Source of the DNA: Hanstruepera ponticola
Lineage (GTDB): Bacteria; Bacteroidota; Bacteroidia; Flavobacteriales; Flavobacteriaceae
Direction of reading: 5' to 3'
NCBI RefSeq assembly: GCF_012931685.1
Contig: NZ_JABANC010000006.1
Span: 1-64,000 of the forward strand
DNA length: 64,000 nucleotides
Each line of letters begins with the position of its first letter. Position 1 is the first letter of the stretch. Below the pieces are notes generated by a model. That model saw only the letters and a program-made list of their open reading frames with translations. It searched no databases and was not told where the DNA came from. The translations under genes were made by a program, and so were the position numbers. Of this stretch, positions 8,377 to 16,574 are shown piece by piece.

Positions 8377-9648
8377 ATGTATCAATCTGTTAGTGCTGAA
8401 GAAGCTGTAAAAATTATTAAATCAAATGATAAAGTCTATTTGCAGGCAGCTGCTGCGGCTCCTCAAGTTTTAATACGAGCTCTAACTGCTCGACATGAAG
8501 AATTGTGTAATGTTGAAATTTGCCAACTTCATACGGAAGGCGATGCACCCTATGCTAATCCTGAATTACGTGATAGTTTTCATGTAAACTCATTTTTTAT
8601 TGGTAGAAATGTCAGGCATACATTAAAAGCAGGAAATGGTTCATACACACCTGTATTTTTAAGTGAGTTGCCGTTATTATTTAAACGCAATATTATAGAT
8701 TTACAAGTAGCCTTAATACATGTTTCTATTCCAGATCATCATGGTTATTGCTCATTAGGTGTATCTGTAGAGGCTACTTTGGCTGCAATTGATAATGCCG
8801 ATTATGTTATTGCTCAAGTTAATAAGCAAATGCCTAGAACTCATGGCGCAGGTATCATTCATGTGTCAGAAATTAATGCCTTTGTAGAGTGTGATGAACC
8901 ACTACCTGTTCACAATATGGGCGAACCTTCTGAAATTGAAAATAAAATAGGTGCCCACGTTGCAGGATTGATAGAAGACAGAAGTACTTTGCAAATGGGA
9001 ATTGGTAACATCCCTAATGCAGTCTTATCAAAGTTGACCAATCACAAAGATATGGGATTACATACCGAAATGTTCTCTGATGGTGTGATAGACCTAATTT
9101 TGAGTGATGTTATTAACGGAAATTATAAAGAAATAAATCGCGGACGAGCGCTAACAACTTTTTTAATGGGTTCTAAACGATTGTACGATTATGTTGATGA
9201 TAACCCGTTTATAGAGATGCGAGCATCTAATTATACAAATGATGTGTCTATCATAAAGCAAAACCCTAGAATGGTTGCAATAAATTCGGCTATAGAAGTA
9301 GATGTAACGGGTCAGGTATGCGCAGACTCCATAGGAGCTAATATGTATTCTGGTGTTGGTGGTCAAATGGACTTTATAAGAGGTGCTTCGTTGAGTGAAG
9401 GCGGTAAGGCTATTATTGCACTGCCATCAACTACAAAAAAGGGAATTAGCAGAATTGTAGCCACACTAAAACCTGGAGCTGGCGTTGTTACTACAAGATC
9501 ACATGTGCATTATGTTGTTACGGAGTATGGAATTGCCAATTTATATGGTAAAACTATAAAGGAGCGTGTTAAAGCTTTAGTCAACATTGCGCATCCCGAT
9601 CATCAGGAAGTTGTTGATAAATCTTATTTCGAATTAACTAAAGGATAA
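8377..9648 (+). CDS. Acetyl-CoA hydrolase/transferase (CoA-transferase family I-like)
   Basis: This 423-residue protein spans the acetyl-CoA hydrolase/4-hydroxybutyrate CoA-transferase family. Recognisable parts are the N-terminal VYLQAAAAAPQVLI segment, LQMGIGNIPNAVLSKL, HTEMFSDGVIDL, the GVGGQMDFIRGASLSEGG loop and VVTEYGIANLYGKTIKERV near the C-terminus. The family moves CoA between acetate or butyrate-type acids, or hydrolyses acyl-CoA; substrate cannot be assigned from sequence alone. No catabolic neighbour helps: the gene stands alone between map and a convergent phosphatase gene. Control through the 8297-8337 inverted repeat is possible. Confidence 0.88.
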   Translation: MYQSVSAEEAVKIIKSNDKVYLQAAAAAPQVLIRALTARHEELCNVEICQLHTEGDAPYANPELRDSFHVNSFFIGRNVRHTLKAGNGSYTPVFLSELPLLFKRNIIDLQVALIHVSIPDHHGYCSLGVSVEATLAAIDNADYVIAQVNKQMPRTHGAGIIHVSEINAFVECDEPLPVHNMGEPSEIENKIGAHVAGLIEDRSTLQMGIGNIPNAVLSKLTNHKDMGLHTEMFSDGVIDLILSDVINGNYKEINRGRALTTFLMGSKRLYDYVDDNPFIEMRASNYTNDVSIIKQNPRMVAINSAIEVDVTGQVCADSIGANMYSGVGGQMDFIRGASLSEGGKAIIALPSTTKKGISRIVATLKPGAGVVTTRSHVHYVVTEYGIANLYGKTIKERVKALVNIAHPDHQEVVDKSYFELTKG

Positions 9649-9652
9649 GAGA

Positions 9653-10063
9653 TTATTTAAAGAATGAAAATAACCCTTTCTTTTTAGGCATTTTCAAAGG
9701 TTGGTATTTCGGGTTAGTAAGCATTTGATAAACTTCACCCCAACCAATAAAACCTCCTATATTTCTGTCGTCAATAAATAAGTCTGCGTGAATTTTACGA
9801 CTCTTGCTATAGTCAAACTGTTCTTCAGGGAAACTTCTATTGACCGCATAAAACTCGATGCCATTTTCTTTACAAAAAGTAACAGCTTCATCAAGTCTCA
9901 AACCGCTTCGGTAAGTCCATAAAATTAAACGGTGCCCATCTTTTTGCAAACGCTCAAGCGTTTCAAAAGCAAAAAGCATAGGCTTACCAATTTTAGGATA
10001 AGCATCCTCAACAATAGTTCCATCAAAATCTACTGCTATGATCAGTTTGTTGTTAAAATTCAT
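9653..10063 (-). CDS. HAD-superfamily phosphatase-like protein
   Basis: This 136-residue minimal HAD protein has motif I AVDFDGTIVEDAYP near the N-terminus, motif II in LILWTYRSG and motif IV in LFIDDRNIGG. There is no obvious cap domain. It resembles small BT0820-like phosphatases of Bacteroidota; the substrate is unknown. The ATG at 10063 (MNFNNKLIIAVDFD) is preferred over a TTG at 10078 that would add five residues. It sits 34 bp downstream of the gpmI stop on the same strand, so it is probably co-transcribed with gpmI. Confidence 0.8.
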   Translation of the reverse strand: MNFNNKLIIAVDFDGTIVEDAYPKIGKPMLFAFETLERLQKDGHRLILWTYRSGLRLDEAVTFCKENGIEFYAVNRSFPEEQFDYSKSRKIHADLFIDDRNIGGFIGWGEVYQMLTNPKYQPLKMPKKKGLFSFFK

Positions 10064-10097
10064 ATTTTCAAGATTCAATGCAAATTACAAAGAAATA

Positions 10098-11615
10098 TTA
10101 AACCAAACTTTGTTGTGTCATACTCGATGGTTTCTCAATGCCCATCAGTTTCAAAATTGTTGGAGCTATGTCTCCTAAAATTCCATCCTTTATGTGTTTT
10201 AATTCTTTATCAATTAAAATTATGGGTACAGGATTGGTTGTGTGAGCTGTATTAGGTGAACCATCAGGATTGATCATGGTTTCACAATTACCGTGATCAG
10301 CTATTAAAAGCGTTGTGTAATTGTTTTTCAAGGCAGTGCTAATGACGTCTTCCACACAGCTGTCAACAGCTTCGCAAGCTTTTATGGCAGCATCCATGAC
10401 ACCTGTATGTCCAACCATGTCGCCATTTGCGAAATTCAAACAAACAAAATCAACATCGCCTTTTTCAAGCTCGGGAACTAAAGCATCCTTTAATTCATAG
10501 GCACTCATCTCTGGTTTTAGATCGTAAGTTGCAACTTTTGGTGAATTTCTCAAAATACGTGTTTCGCCCTCAAAAGGTAATTCCCGACCACCTGAAAAGA
10601 AAAACGTAACGTGTGGATATTTTTCTGTTTCGGCAATACGAATCTGTTTTTTATGATGTTTAGCTAAAACCTCACCTAAAGTATCTTGTAAGTTGTCTTT
10701 TTTGAAAACGACATTAACGTTTTTATAGGATTCATCATAATTAGTCATCGTTACGTAATATAGATTTAGCTTATGCATGTTTTGCTCATGAAAATCTTTT
10801 TGTGATAGTGCCTCGGTGAGTTCTCTACCGCGATCAGTCCTAAAATTGAAAAAGATAACAACATCACCATCTTTTATGGTTGCAGTGGGAAGAGAATTGT
10901 CTTTTGAACAAATAATAGGTTTTAGGAATTCATCTGTAATATGTTCATCATAACTACTTTGAATCGCTTTTAATGGATTTGTCGTTCTATCACCATTACC
11001 ATTGACCATTGCATTATAGGCTAATTTAATTCGTTCCCATCTGTTATCTCTGTCCATAGCATAATACCTACCAGTAATTGTTGCTAATTCTGTGGGCTTG
11101 TCTTTAATGTGTTCAAGTAGCTCTGTAATAAAACCATATCCGGATTTAGGATCTACATCACGCCCATCAGTGAATGCATGAATAAATGATTCTTTCACAC
11201 CATATTCATTAGCTACGTCTATTAATCCTAGAAGATGATTAATATGCGAATGGACACCACCATCACTAACCAAACCGAGAAAATGAATAGGCTTGTTATT
11301 GCTTTTAGCATATGTAAAGGCATCAACAAGAACAGTTTCATTTTGAAGTGTTTTGTTTTCTGCTGCTAAATTTATCTTTACCAGATCTTGATAGACTATG
11401 CGACCAGCTCCCAAATTCATGTGCCCAACTTCGCTATTTCCCATTTGGCCTTCAGGTAAGCCCACATGCAAGCCATCTGTTCTTAAACTAGCATTGGGAT
11501 ACATTTCATATAGCGAATCAATAAATGGTGTTTTGGCATTTTCAATGGCAGATACTTTAGGGTCAGGGGATTTTCCCCAACCATCTAAAATCATCAAAAT
11601 GACTTTTTTATTCAT
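10098..11615 (-). CDS. gpmI: 2,3-bisphosphoglycerate-independent phosphoglycerate mutase
   Basis: This 505-residue glycolytic enzyme interconverts 3- and 2-phosphoglycerate using two Mn ions and a phosphoserine intermediate. Markers are VILMILDGWG at the N-terminus (metal-binding Asp), QMGNSEVGHMNLGAGR containing the catalytic Ser, HAFTDGRDVDP, NFRTDRGRELT, and LNFANGDMVGHTG plus LIADHGNCE for the metal sites. Length is normal. The ATG at 11615 is chosen: the longer frame starts from a TTG at 11636 that falls inside the promoter box at 11634-11641. Confidence 0.96.
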   Translation of the reverse strand: MNKKVILMILDGWGKSPDPKVSAIENAKTPFIDSLYEMYPNASLRTDGLHVGLPEGQMGNSEVGHMNLGAGRIVYQDLVKINLAAENKTLQNETVLVDAFTYAKSNNKPIHFLGLVSDGGVHSHINHLLGLIDVANEYGVKESFIHAFTDGRDVDPKSGYGFITELLEHIKDKPTELATITGRYYAMDRDNRWERIKLAYNAMVNGNGDRTTNPLKAIQSSYDEHITDEFLKPIICSKDNSLPTATIKDGDVVIFFNFRTDRGRELTEALSQKDFHEQNMHKLNLYYVTMTNYDESYKNVNVVFKKDNLQDTLGEVLAKHHKKQIRIAETEKYPHVTFFFSGGRELPFEGETRILRNSPKVATYDLKPEMSAYELKDALVPELEKGDVDFVCLNFANGDMVGHTGVMDAAIKACEAVDSCVEDVISTALKNNYTTLLIADHGNCETMINPDGSPNTAHTTNPVPIILIDKELKHIKDGILGDIAPTILKLMGIEKPSSMTQQSLV

Positions 11616-11633
11616 GTTTTTGGCTTTAAAAAC

Positions 11634-11641
11634 CAAAGATA
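11634..11641 (-). promoter_or_regulatory. TATCTTTG -7 box for gpmI
   Basis: The minus-strand TATCTTTG ends 18 nt before the ATG at 11615. It matches the Bacteroidota -7 consensus and supports the shorter start of gpmI. Confidence 0.5.
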
Positions 11642-11863
11642 TAGGTTTCTAATTTTTTATTAAAGATTGACAGTTAAAAACTATGAATAAATAGGGATGT
11701 GATAAAATATTGTGTGAAGTTGATTGATTTAATATGAAATTAACAGATTTGCACTCATATAGTTAAATAAATGTTATTTATAATTTTTATGTGTAACAGT
11801 TTCAATTTTATATCGTCTCTTTAGTATATCAAAAATTATTTCATTAATCAAAAATCATTCATC

Positions 11864-12250
11864 ATGAAAAAAACAATCGTATTATCAGCAATGGCATTAT
11901 GCTTTTCAGCAACAGCCATTCATGCAGAAACAAATTTAGAAACAGCTCAAAATAGTATCGCTATTGTTGAGACTAGTCCTTTTCACATGTCAATTGTGAA
12001 AGGTGACACTGAAACCGTTCAAAAACTTATTGATTTAGGTGCTGATGTTAACAAAAAATGGAATGGATTAACGCCAGCAATGTATGCGGCTAAATTCAAC
12101 CGTGCAGAAATTTTAGAGGTGTTAATTGCCAACGGTGCAAATTTAAAATCAAAATGTGATAAAGGACATACAGCTGCTGAATATGCTGAAATGTCTAACG
12201 CAGCAGATGCGCAATCCGTTATCAAAGCAGAATTGAAGAAAAAGAAGTAA
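11864..12250 (+). CDS. Secreted ankyrin-repeat protein
   Basis: This 128-residue protein has a clear Sec signal peptide (cleavage probably after AIHAE). Residues about 44-120 are ankyrin repeats: FHMSIVKGDTETVQKLIDLG, then ADVNKKWNGLTPAMYAAKFN, then ILEVLIANGANLKSK and the capping HTAAEYAEMSNAA. It is probably a small periplasmic protein-binding module. No partner is visible nearby. The 248 bp upstream hold the gpmI promoter but no convincing TAnnTTTG box for this gene. The strong terminator at 12284-12312 follows. Confidence 0.85.
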   Translation: MKKTIVLSAMALCFSATAIHAETNLETAQNSIAIVETSPFHMSIVKGDTETVQKLIDLGADVNKKWNGLTPAMYAAKFNRAEILEVLIANGANLKSKCDKGHTAAEYAEMSNAADAQSVIKAELKKKK

Positions 12251-12283
12251 TGTGAATTACTTTTTTATGGTTGGTTAGTAAGG

Positions 12284-12312
12284 AAAAGTGCTGCATTTGC
12301 AGCACTTTTTTT
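12284..12312. terminator. Bidirectional terminator between the ankyrin and M48 genes
   Basis: The stem AAAAGTGCTGC / GCAGCACTTTT (12284-12294 and 12299-12309, loop ATTT) is followed by T to 12312 on the plus strand and preceded by an A run that serves the minus-strand gene. It lies exactly between two convergent stop codons. Confidence 0.9.
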
Positions 12313-13078
12313 ATTGGTTTTTATATTTTTCAATAGACTCTTGAATTTTCTCAATTCGGTTTTCAGGGTCAGGGTGTGTGCTTTGAAATTCAGGAACACG
12401 GTTAGGACCAGCCGCCTGTTTTAAAATTTCCATAACCCCTATCATTTCTTCAGGGTTATAACCGGCTTTAATCATAAACTTTACTCCTAAATCATCACTT
12501 TCTAATTCATCATCTCTGCCATTTGAGAGTAGAGTAGTTTGACCAATTCCATTTACAAACTCGCCCATATCGGCACCTACAGAAGCTCCCATAGTTACTG
12601 TTTTCCAAAAATTAGCCTCACTTATTCTCTCATTCGAATGTTTTCCTAAAACATGACCTATTTCATGGCCCAAAACACCAGCCAATTGATCTTCATTTTC
12701 TAATTTAGAAAACAAGGCATACGTAATAAATACTTGACCACCTGGAAGGGCGAATGCATTAATTGTTTTGTCATCAGCTAACAAATGAAAATCGTATTTA
12801 TATGGTGTTTGATTAGCAATACTATTATTTACTAATTTATTTCCTACTTGATCTACAAAAGCTTGGTAATTATTATTAGGATGTAAACCGCCATGCTGCT
12901 GGGCCATTTGTGGTGCACTCTGTAAACCAATAGCAATTTCTTGTTCAGGAGATAATGTTATGGTTTGGGTTCTACCTGTATAAGGGTTTTTTTCTTGTTG
13001 ACTACATTTTCTTAAATAAGCAAAAGCAACTATAGCAATTCCTAGAAATATTCTGATTTTAAAATTTCTACTTCTCAT
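12311..13078 (-). CDS. M48-family zinc metallopeptidase
   Basis: This 255-residue protein has an N-terminal membrane segment (IRIFLGIAIVAFAYLRKC) and an M48 (Ste24/HtpX/BepA-like) peptidase domain. The zinc motif is GHEIGHVLGKHSNER, and the third ligand is the Glu in ELESDDLGVKF. The upstream ALPGGQVFITYALF strand is typical of the family. These enzymes act on misfolded envelope proteins. The Cys after the membrane segment does not form a standard lipobox. ATG 13078 (MRSRNFKIR) is preferred to TTG 13087. Confidence 0.88.
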   Translation of the reverse strand: MRSRNFKIRIFLGIAIVAFAYLRKCSQQEKNPYTGRTQTITLSPEQEIAIGLQSAPQMAQQHGGLHPNNNYQAFVDQVGNKLVNNSIANQTPYKYDFHLLADDKTINAFALPGGQVFITYALFSKLENEDQLAGVLGHEIGHVLGKHSNERISEANFWKTVTMGASVGADMGEFVNGIGQTTLLSNGRDDELESDDLGVKFMIKAGYNPEEMIGVMEILKQAAGPNRVPEFQSTHPDPENRIEKIQESIEKYKNQ

Positions 13079-13123
13079 AGGATTCAATTTAAAAATTCAA
13101 TTTACAAAAGTTTCACGCAACAT

Positions 13124-13573
13124 TTAAATAATTTTTTTGGTCATAACGTAATGTACGCCAACATTTGCGATTTCAAAAGGTTCACCTGTTTTCTTATAGC
13201 CATTTTTTTCGTAGAAGTTGACAGCAATCTTTCTAGCATTAAACCATATACGATGACATTTGTTTGTTAGTAGTCTTTCGGCTTCATCTAAAATGATTTT
13301 ACCAAGACCTTTATTTTGGAATCTTTGTAATATAGCCATGCCACGCAATTGATATTGTACCTTTTCTGAAAAACATGGATTAGATTTTTTTAAAAAGGTT
13401 GCAACTCCAATCAATTTTTCTTTAGAGTATAAACCTAAATGTATAGTAGTTGGGTCTTCATCACCTTCAAACTCACATTCTGAAAGAGGTCTCCCTTCAC
13501 GTAAAATAGGATGTCTTACAGGATAAGTTTCTTGTGCCGAAATAGTCTTTAAGCTTAGCTCAAGTTGTTTCAT
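13124..13573 (-). CDS. GNAT-family N-acetyltransferase
   Basis: This 149-residue protein is a single GNAT domain. The acetyl-CoA-binding motif A is YQLRGMAILQRFQNKGLGK (pattern Q/RxxGxG/A), followed by a helix with ILDEAERLL. The C-terminal VNFYEKNGYKKTGEPF strand-turn is typical. The substrate is unknown. Its stop-to-start distance to peptidase E upstream is only 4 bp, so the two genes form an operon. Confidence 0.85.
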   Translation of the reverse strand: MKQLELSLKTISAQETYPVRHPILREGRPLSECEFEGDEDPTTIHLGLYSKEKLIGVATFLKKSNPCFSEKVQYQLRGMAILQRFQNKGLGKIILDEAERLLTNKCHRIWFNARKIAVNFYEKNGYKKTGEPFEIANVGVHYVMTKKII

Positions 13574-13577
13574 TGTT

Positions 13578-14285
13578 TTACTTTAATTTATTTATACTAG
13601 TTTCAGGTTCTAGTTCATAAGGTGCTTTACAATATTCAAAAACACGAGTAAGCTCTTTCCCTTTTAGTATAACCTCGTTACCATTCACCTCAATCCAATT
13701 CCCTTCTCTTAAGCCAATCACAGGCTGCGTATTAAAATTGTGAAACTCTTTAATTCGTGTTTCACGAGTTTCACCCATATGTTTATTATTTGGATAGGGA
13801 TCTAAATAATGAGGATTAATATTAAAAGGAACAACTGATAAAGCCTTGAAGCTTGGTGGATAAACAATGGGCATATCATTAGTAGTATTTATAGTCAGTC
13901 CGCAAATATTACTCCCAGCACTTGTGCCTAAATAAGGTGTGCCATTTTCAATGACGTTTCTCAAAGGATCAATTAAATTATTTTTGTAGAGTTGATTGAG
14001 TAAAACAAACGTGTTGCCACCTCCAGTAAAAATAGCTTCAGCTTTCTTAATGGCTTCAGCAGGTGAATCATATTCATGCAATCCTATGACTGATTTATTG
14101 ATTTTTTGAAATACTTGTCTAGCCTTTTCAGTATATTCATTATGTGAAATTCCGCTTGGTCTGGCATAAGGTATAAATGTAATGGTTTTACAGTCTTTAA
14201 AAAAACAGGCTAAATGTTCTAAAATATATTCCAAATATCCAGAACCATGAATAGTCGAGGTGCTGGCAATAATTAATTTTTTCAT
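13578..14285 (-). CDS. pepE: Peptidase E (alpha-aspartyl dipeptidase, S51)
   Basis: This 235-residue protein matches the S51 family, which cleaves Asp-Xaa dipeptides in the cytosol. Visible features are the N-terminal LIIASTST strand, the FTGGGNTFVLLNQLY motif, the nucleophile Ser in GTSAGSNICG and NINPHYLDPYP with a conserved His. Length is normal. The GNAT gene follows after 4 bp. Confidence 0.9.
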   Translation of the reverse strand: MKKLIIASTSTIHGSGYLEYILEHLACFFKDCKTITFIPYARPSGISHNEYTEKARQVFQKINKSVIGLHEYDSPAEAIKKAEAIFTGGGNTFVLLNQLYKNNLIDPLRNVIENGTPYLGTSAGSNICGLTINTTNDMPIVYPPSFKALSVVPFNINPHYLDPYPNNKHMGETRETRIKEFHNFNTQPVIGLREGNWIEVNGNEVILKGKELTRVFEYCKAPYELEPETSINKLK

Positions 14286-14398
14286 GAATAAACTTTTTCG
14301 TAAATTTAAGTAATCATTGGTTTTAACAAAAGTTTATGTTGCTTTTGGAACATTATTAAGAATTGATGTCTTTACTTTAACCTAACAAACTAATCACC

Positions 14399-15187
14399 TT
14401 GAAAAATAAACTCTTTTTAACCGTTTTATTCCTTTCACTCTCAACTGTTTTATTTGCTCAAGAAGTAGAACGGGTTGAGGTTAATGGCAAAATTATAGCC
14501 AAAAATGATGTTGAAGGCGTAACAATTTATAATGCATCCGCTAATAAAGGTACAGTAGCTGATGAAAATGGTGATTTTAAATTAGAAGTAGCGTTAAACG
14601 ATGTTGTTGAGGTTTCAGCACTACAATATGTTTCGGTTGAAGTTAGTGTAACGCAAGATGTTGTGGATTCAAGAATTCTTCGCTTATTTTTGGTTGAAGA
14701 ACTTAATAGGTTGAGTGAAGTAATTCTGTTGCCATCGCTTTTAACAGGAGAAATACATGTTGATATTGATAACGCAGATTCTCAAAGATATATTGAAATG
14801 CATTTTGGTGATTTGAGTGATATGGAATTTGGAGAAGACCAATATTCTGAAGTTCGTAATATTATTACTAGTGAGGGTAAATACTATAATGGCGTTGACT
14901 TTGCGCGCATATTTGGGCTTAACAAGTTGTTCAAGCGAAAAGATAAGACACCCACACACAAAGAAATGGATTCTAAATATACTGATGTACTGGCAGCAAA
15001 ATACTCACAGGCATTCATCAGTGGTAATTTTAATATTCCTAATGACCGCGTTACTGAATTTATAGCTTACGTTAATTCAAAGGACTTTGATCAGAACCTT
15101 CTTCAAGATGGAAACGAAATGAAGCTTATAGAATATTTAAATACGCAAAGTAAGCAGTTTCTAAAGTCTAATAATGGGAAAGAATAA
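14399..15187 (+). CDS. CarboxypepD_reg-like domain protein, first of a tandem pair
   Basis: This 262-residue secreted protein has a signal peptide ending VLFAQE. It is followed by a carboxypeptidase-regulatory-like beta-sandwich at about residues 26-105 (VNGKIIAKNDVEGVTIYN, then GTVADENGDFKLEVALND), then an alpha-helical C-terminal part without a known family. The start codon is TTG at 14399; no in-frame ATG exists near it, and the signal peptide begins there. The next gene starts 14 bp before this stop, which suggests coupled translation. The same domain is found at the N-terminus of TonB-dependent receptors, but no barrel is present. Function is unknown. Confidence 0.8.
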   Translation: MKNKLFLTVLFLSLSTVLFAQEVERVEVNGKIIAKNDVEGVTIYNASANKGTVADENGDFKLEVALNDVVEVSALQYVSVEVSVTQDVVDSRILRLFLVEELNRLSEVILLPSLLTGEIHVDIDNADSQRYIEMHFGDLSDMEFGEDQYSEVRNIITSEGKYYNGVDFARIFGLNKLFKRKDKTPTHKEMDSKYTDVLAAKYSQAFISGNFNIPNDRVTEFIAYVNSKDFDQNLLQDGNEMKLIEYLNTQSKQFLKSNNGKE

Positions 15188-15944
15188 CCTTCTATTTATT
15201 GGATTGTTTTTGTTTGTATGCTTTTATAGTTATACTCAAAATATCGAATTATTAGGAAGAGTTCAAAGTGACTCTGATGTAGAAAATATTCATGTAATTA
15301 ATAAAAGAGCTCAACGTTTTACCACTACCAACAGTTATGGTGAATTCAGGATTTCAGTTTCTTTAAATGATACCTTGATTTTTAGTTCAGTACAGCATAA
15401 GTTACTTACTATTTTAATTGATAAGGAGATTTTTGATGATAAAACTTTAGTGGTTTATTTAGAAGAGCAAATTAATGCGTTAGATCAGGTAGTAGTTGGT
15501 AAAGTGCTTACAGGCGATATTCTTTCTGATGTAGGAAATGTTGAAGGAGAGCCCATGACATCAAAAAAAGCAGGAATACCAAGTTATCAAGGTAAGCCTA
15601 AAACTCAAAGTGAAAGAAGGTTAAACGAAGCAACAACTGGAGGTGGGATTGTACCATTAAATCCTATTATTAATGCCATAACTGGTAGGACAAAGGAACT
15701 GAAAAGGCGTATTTTACTTGAAGAGAAAGAAACCTTAATGTATAACATAAAAGCTCGCTTGTCAGATGATTTATTTACACTTGAACCTTTGGAAGAAGAC
15801 TATATTATGGAATACTTTTATTTTGTGTCAGAATCCGAAGATTTTTTGGAACGCTGTAAGAACAAAAGCGATATTCTAATACTTGAGTATTTATTACAGA
15901 AAATCAGAGTTTACAAAGGAAATAAATTTCAAAGTAGAGATTAA
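15174..15944 (+). CDS. CarboxypepD_reg-like domain protein, second of a tandem pair
   Basis: This 256-residue protein resembles its upstream neighbour in plan: signal peptide (LFIGLFLFVCFYSYTQN), a CarboxypepD_reg-like sandwich (ELLGRVQSDSDVENIHVI, TTNSYGEFRISVSLND, LEEQINALDQVVV) and a helical tail. It also has a Gly/Thr-rich insert around TTGGGIVPLNPIINA. It overlaps the upstream gene by 14 bp. The pair probably arose by duplication and diverged strongly. The function is unknown; an envelope location is supported by the signal peptide. Confidence 0.8.
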   Translation: MGKNNLLFIGLFLFVCFYSYTQNIELLGRVQSDSDVENIHVINKRAQRFTTTNSYGEFRISVSLNDTLIFSSVQHKLLTILIDKEIFDDKTLVVYLEEQINALDQVVVGKVLTGDILSDVGNVEGEPMTSKKAGIPSYQGKPKTQSERRLNEATTGGGIVPLNPIINAITGRTKELKRRILLEEKETLMYNIKARLSDDLFTLEPLEEDYIMEYFYFVSESEDFLERCKNKSDILILEYLLQKIRVYKGNKFQSRD

Positions 15945-16006
15945 TAGTTGTTTGGAATGCTTTTTGGAATAAGTATAAATATTACTTTTATACAAAATTA
16001 TGTTTT

Positions 16007-16507
16007 ATGAATTTTTTAAAGAAGTTGTTTATTGTTCTGGTTATTCCGTTGTGCGCGTTTACTGCTGGTCATAAGTATTATGTGAGCGTTACACAGATAG
16101 AGTATGTAAAAGAAAAAGCATCAGTCCAAATAATTTCTAGGATATTTATTGATGATTTTGAAAAACTGCTGCGCGAACGTTACAATCCGGATATCACCTT
16201 GTCAAAAGATGGAGAACCAGCCGAAGTTGATTTTTATGTGGAAAAATATTTAAGAGAAAAAATCAAAATTAAAATAAATGGCAAGGATACAGATGTAGTT
16301 TTTATTGGTAAGGAATATGAAGCTGATATTATGTACTGTTATATGGAGATTGAAAATGTGAAGAGCATCTCATCTTTTGAAATTACCAATCAAGTTTTAT
16401 TTGATTTATATGGTGAACAACAAAATATAGTTCGCACAGAGATTAACAACAAAAACAAAAGTTTTATACTTATAAGAGAAAATGATAAAGGTTTGTTAAA
16501 CTTTTAA
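16007..16507 (+). CDS. DUF6702 family secreted protein
   Basis: This 166-residue protein has an N-terminal signal segment (LFIVLVIPLCAFTAG) followed by HKYYVSVTQIEYV, the conserved opening of the DUF6702 family of Bacteroidota. The remainder is mostly beta, with FIDDFEKLLRE and ENVKSISSFEITNQVLFDL. The family function is not known. The gene lies between the CarboxypepD_reg pair and the M1 peptidase, all on the same strand with gaps of 62-67 bp. Confidence 0.85.
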   Translation: MNFLKKLFIVLVIPLCAFTAGHKYYVSVTQIEYVKEKASVQIISRIFIDDFEKLLRERYNPDITLSKDGEPAEVDFYVEKYLREKIKIKINGKDTDVVFIGKEYEADIMYCYMEIENVKSISSFEITNQVLFDLYGEQQNIVRTEINNKNKSFILIRENDKGLLNF

Positions 16508-16574
16508 GTTTGTATTAATATACCTCAAAAAATCGTTAATTTTCGCTTCAATTTTTTTGTAATTAAATCAACTC

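Noticed and set aside
11616-11863. Possible small RNA or gene in the 248-bp gap before the ankyrin gene
   Set aside because: I see only the gpmI promoter box and AT-rich sequence; no stable hairpin with a T run and no credible short frame.
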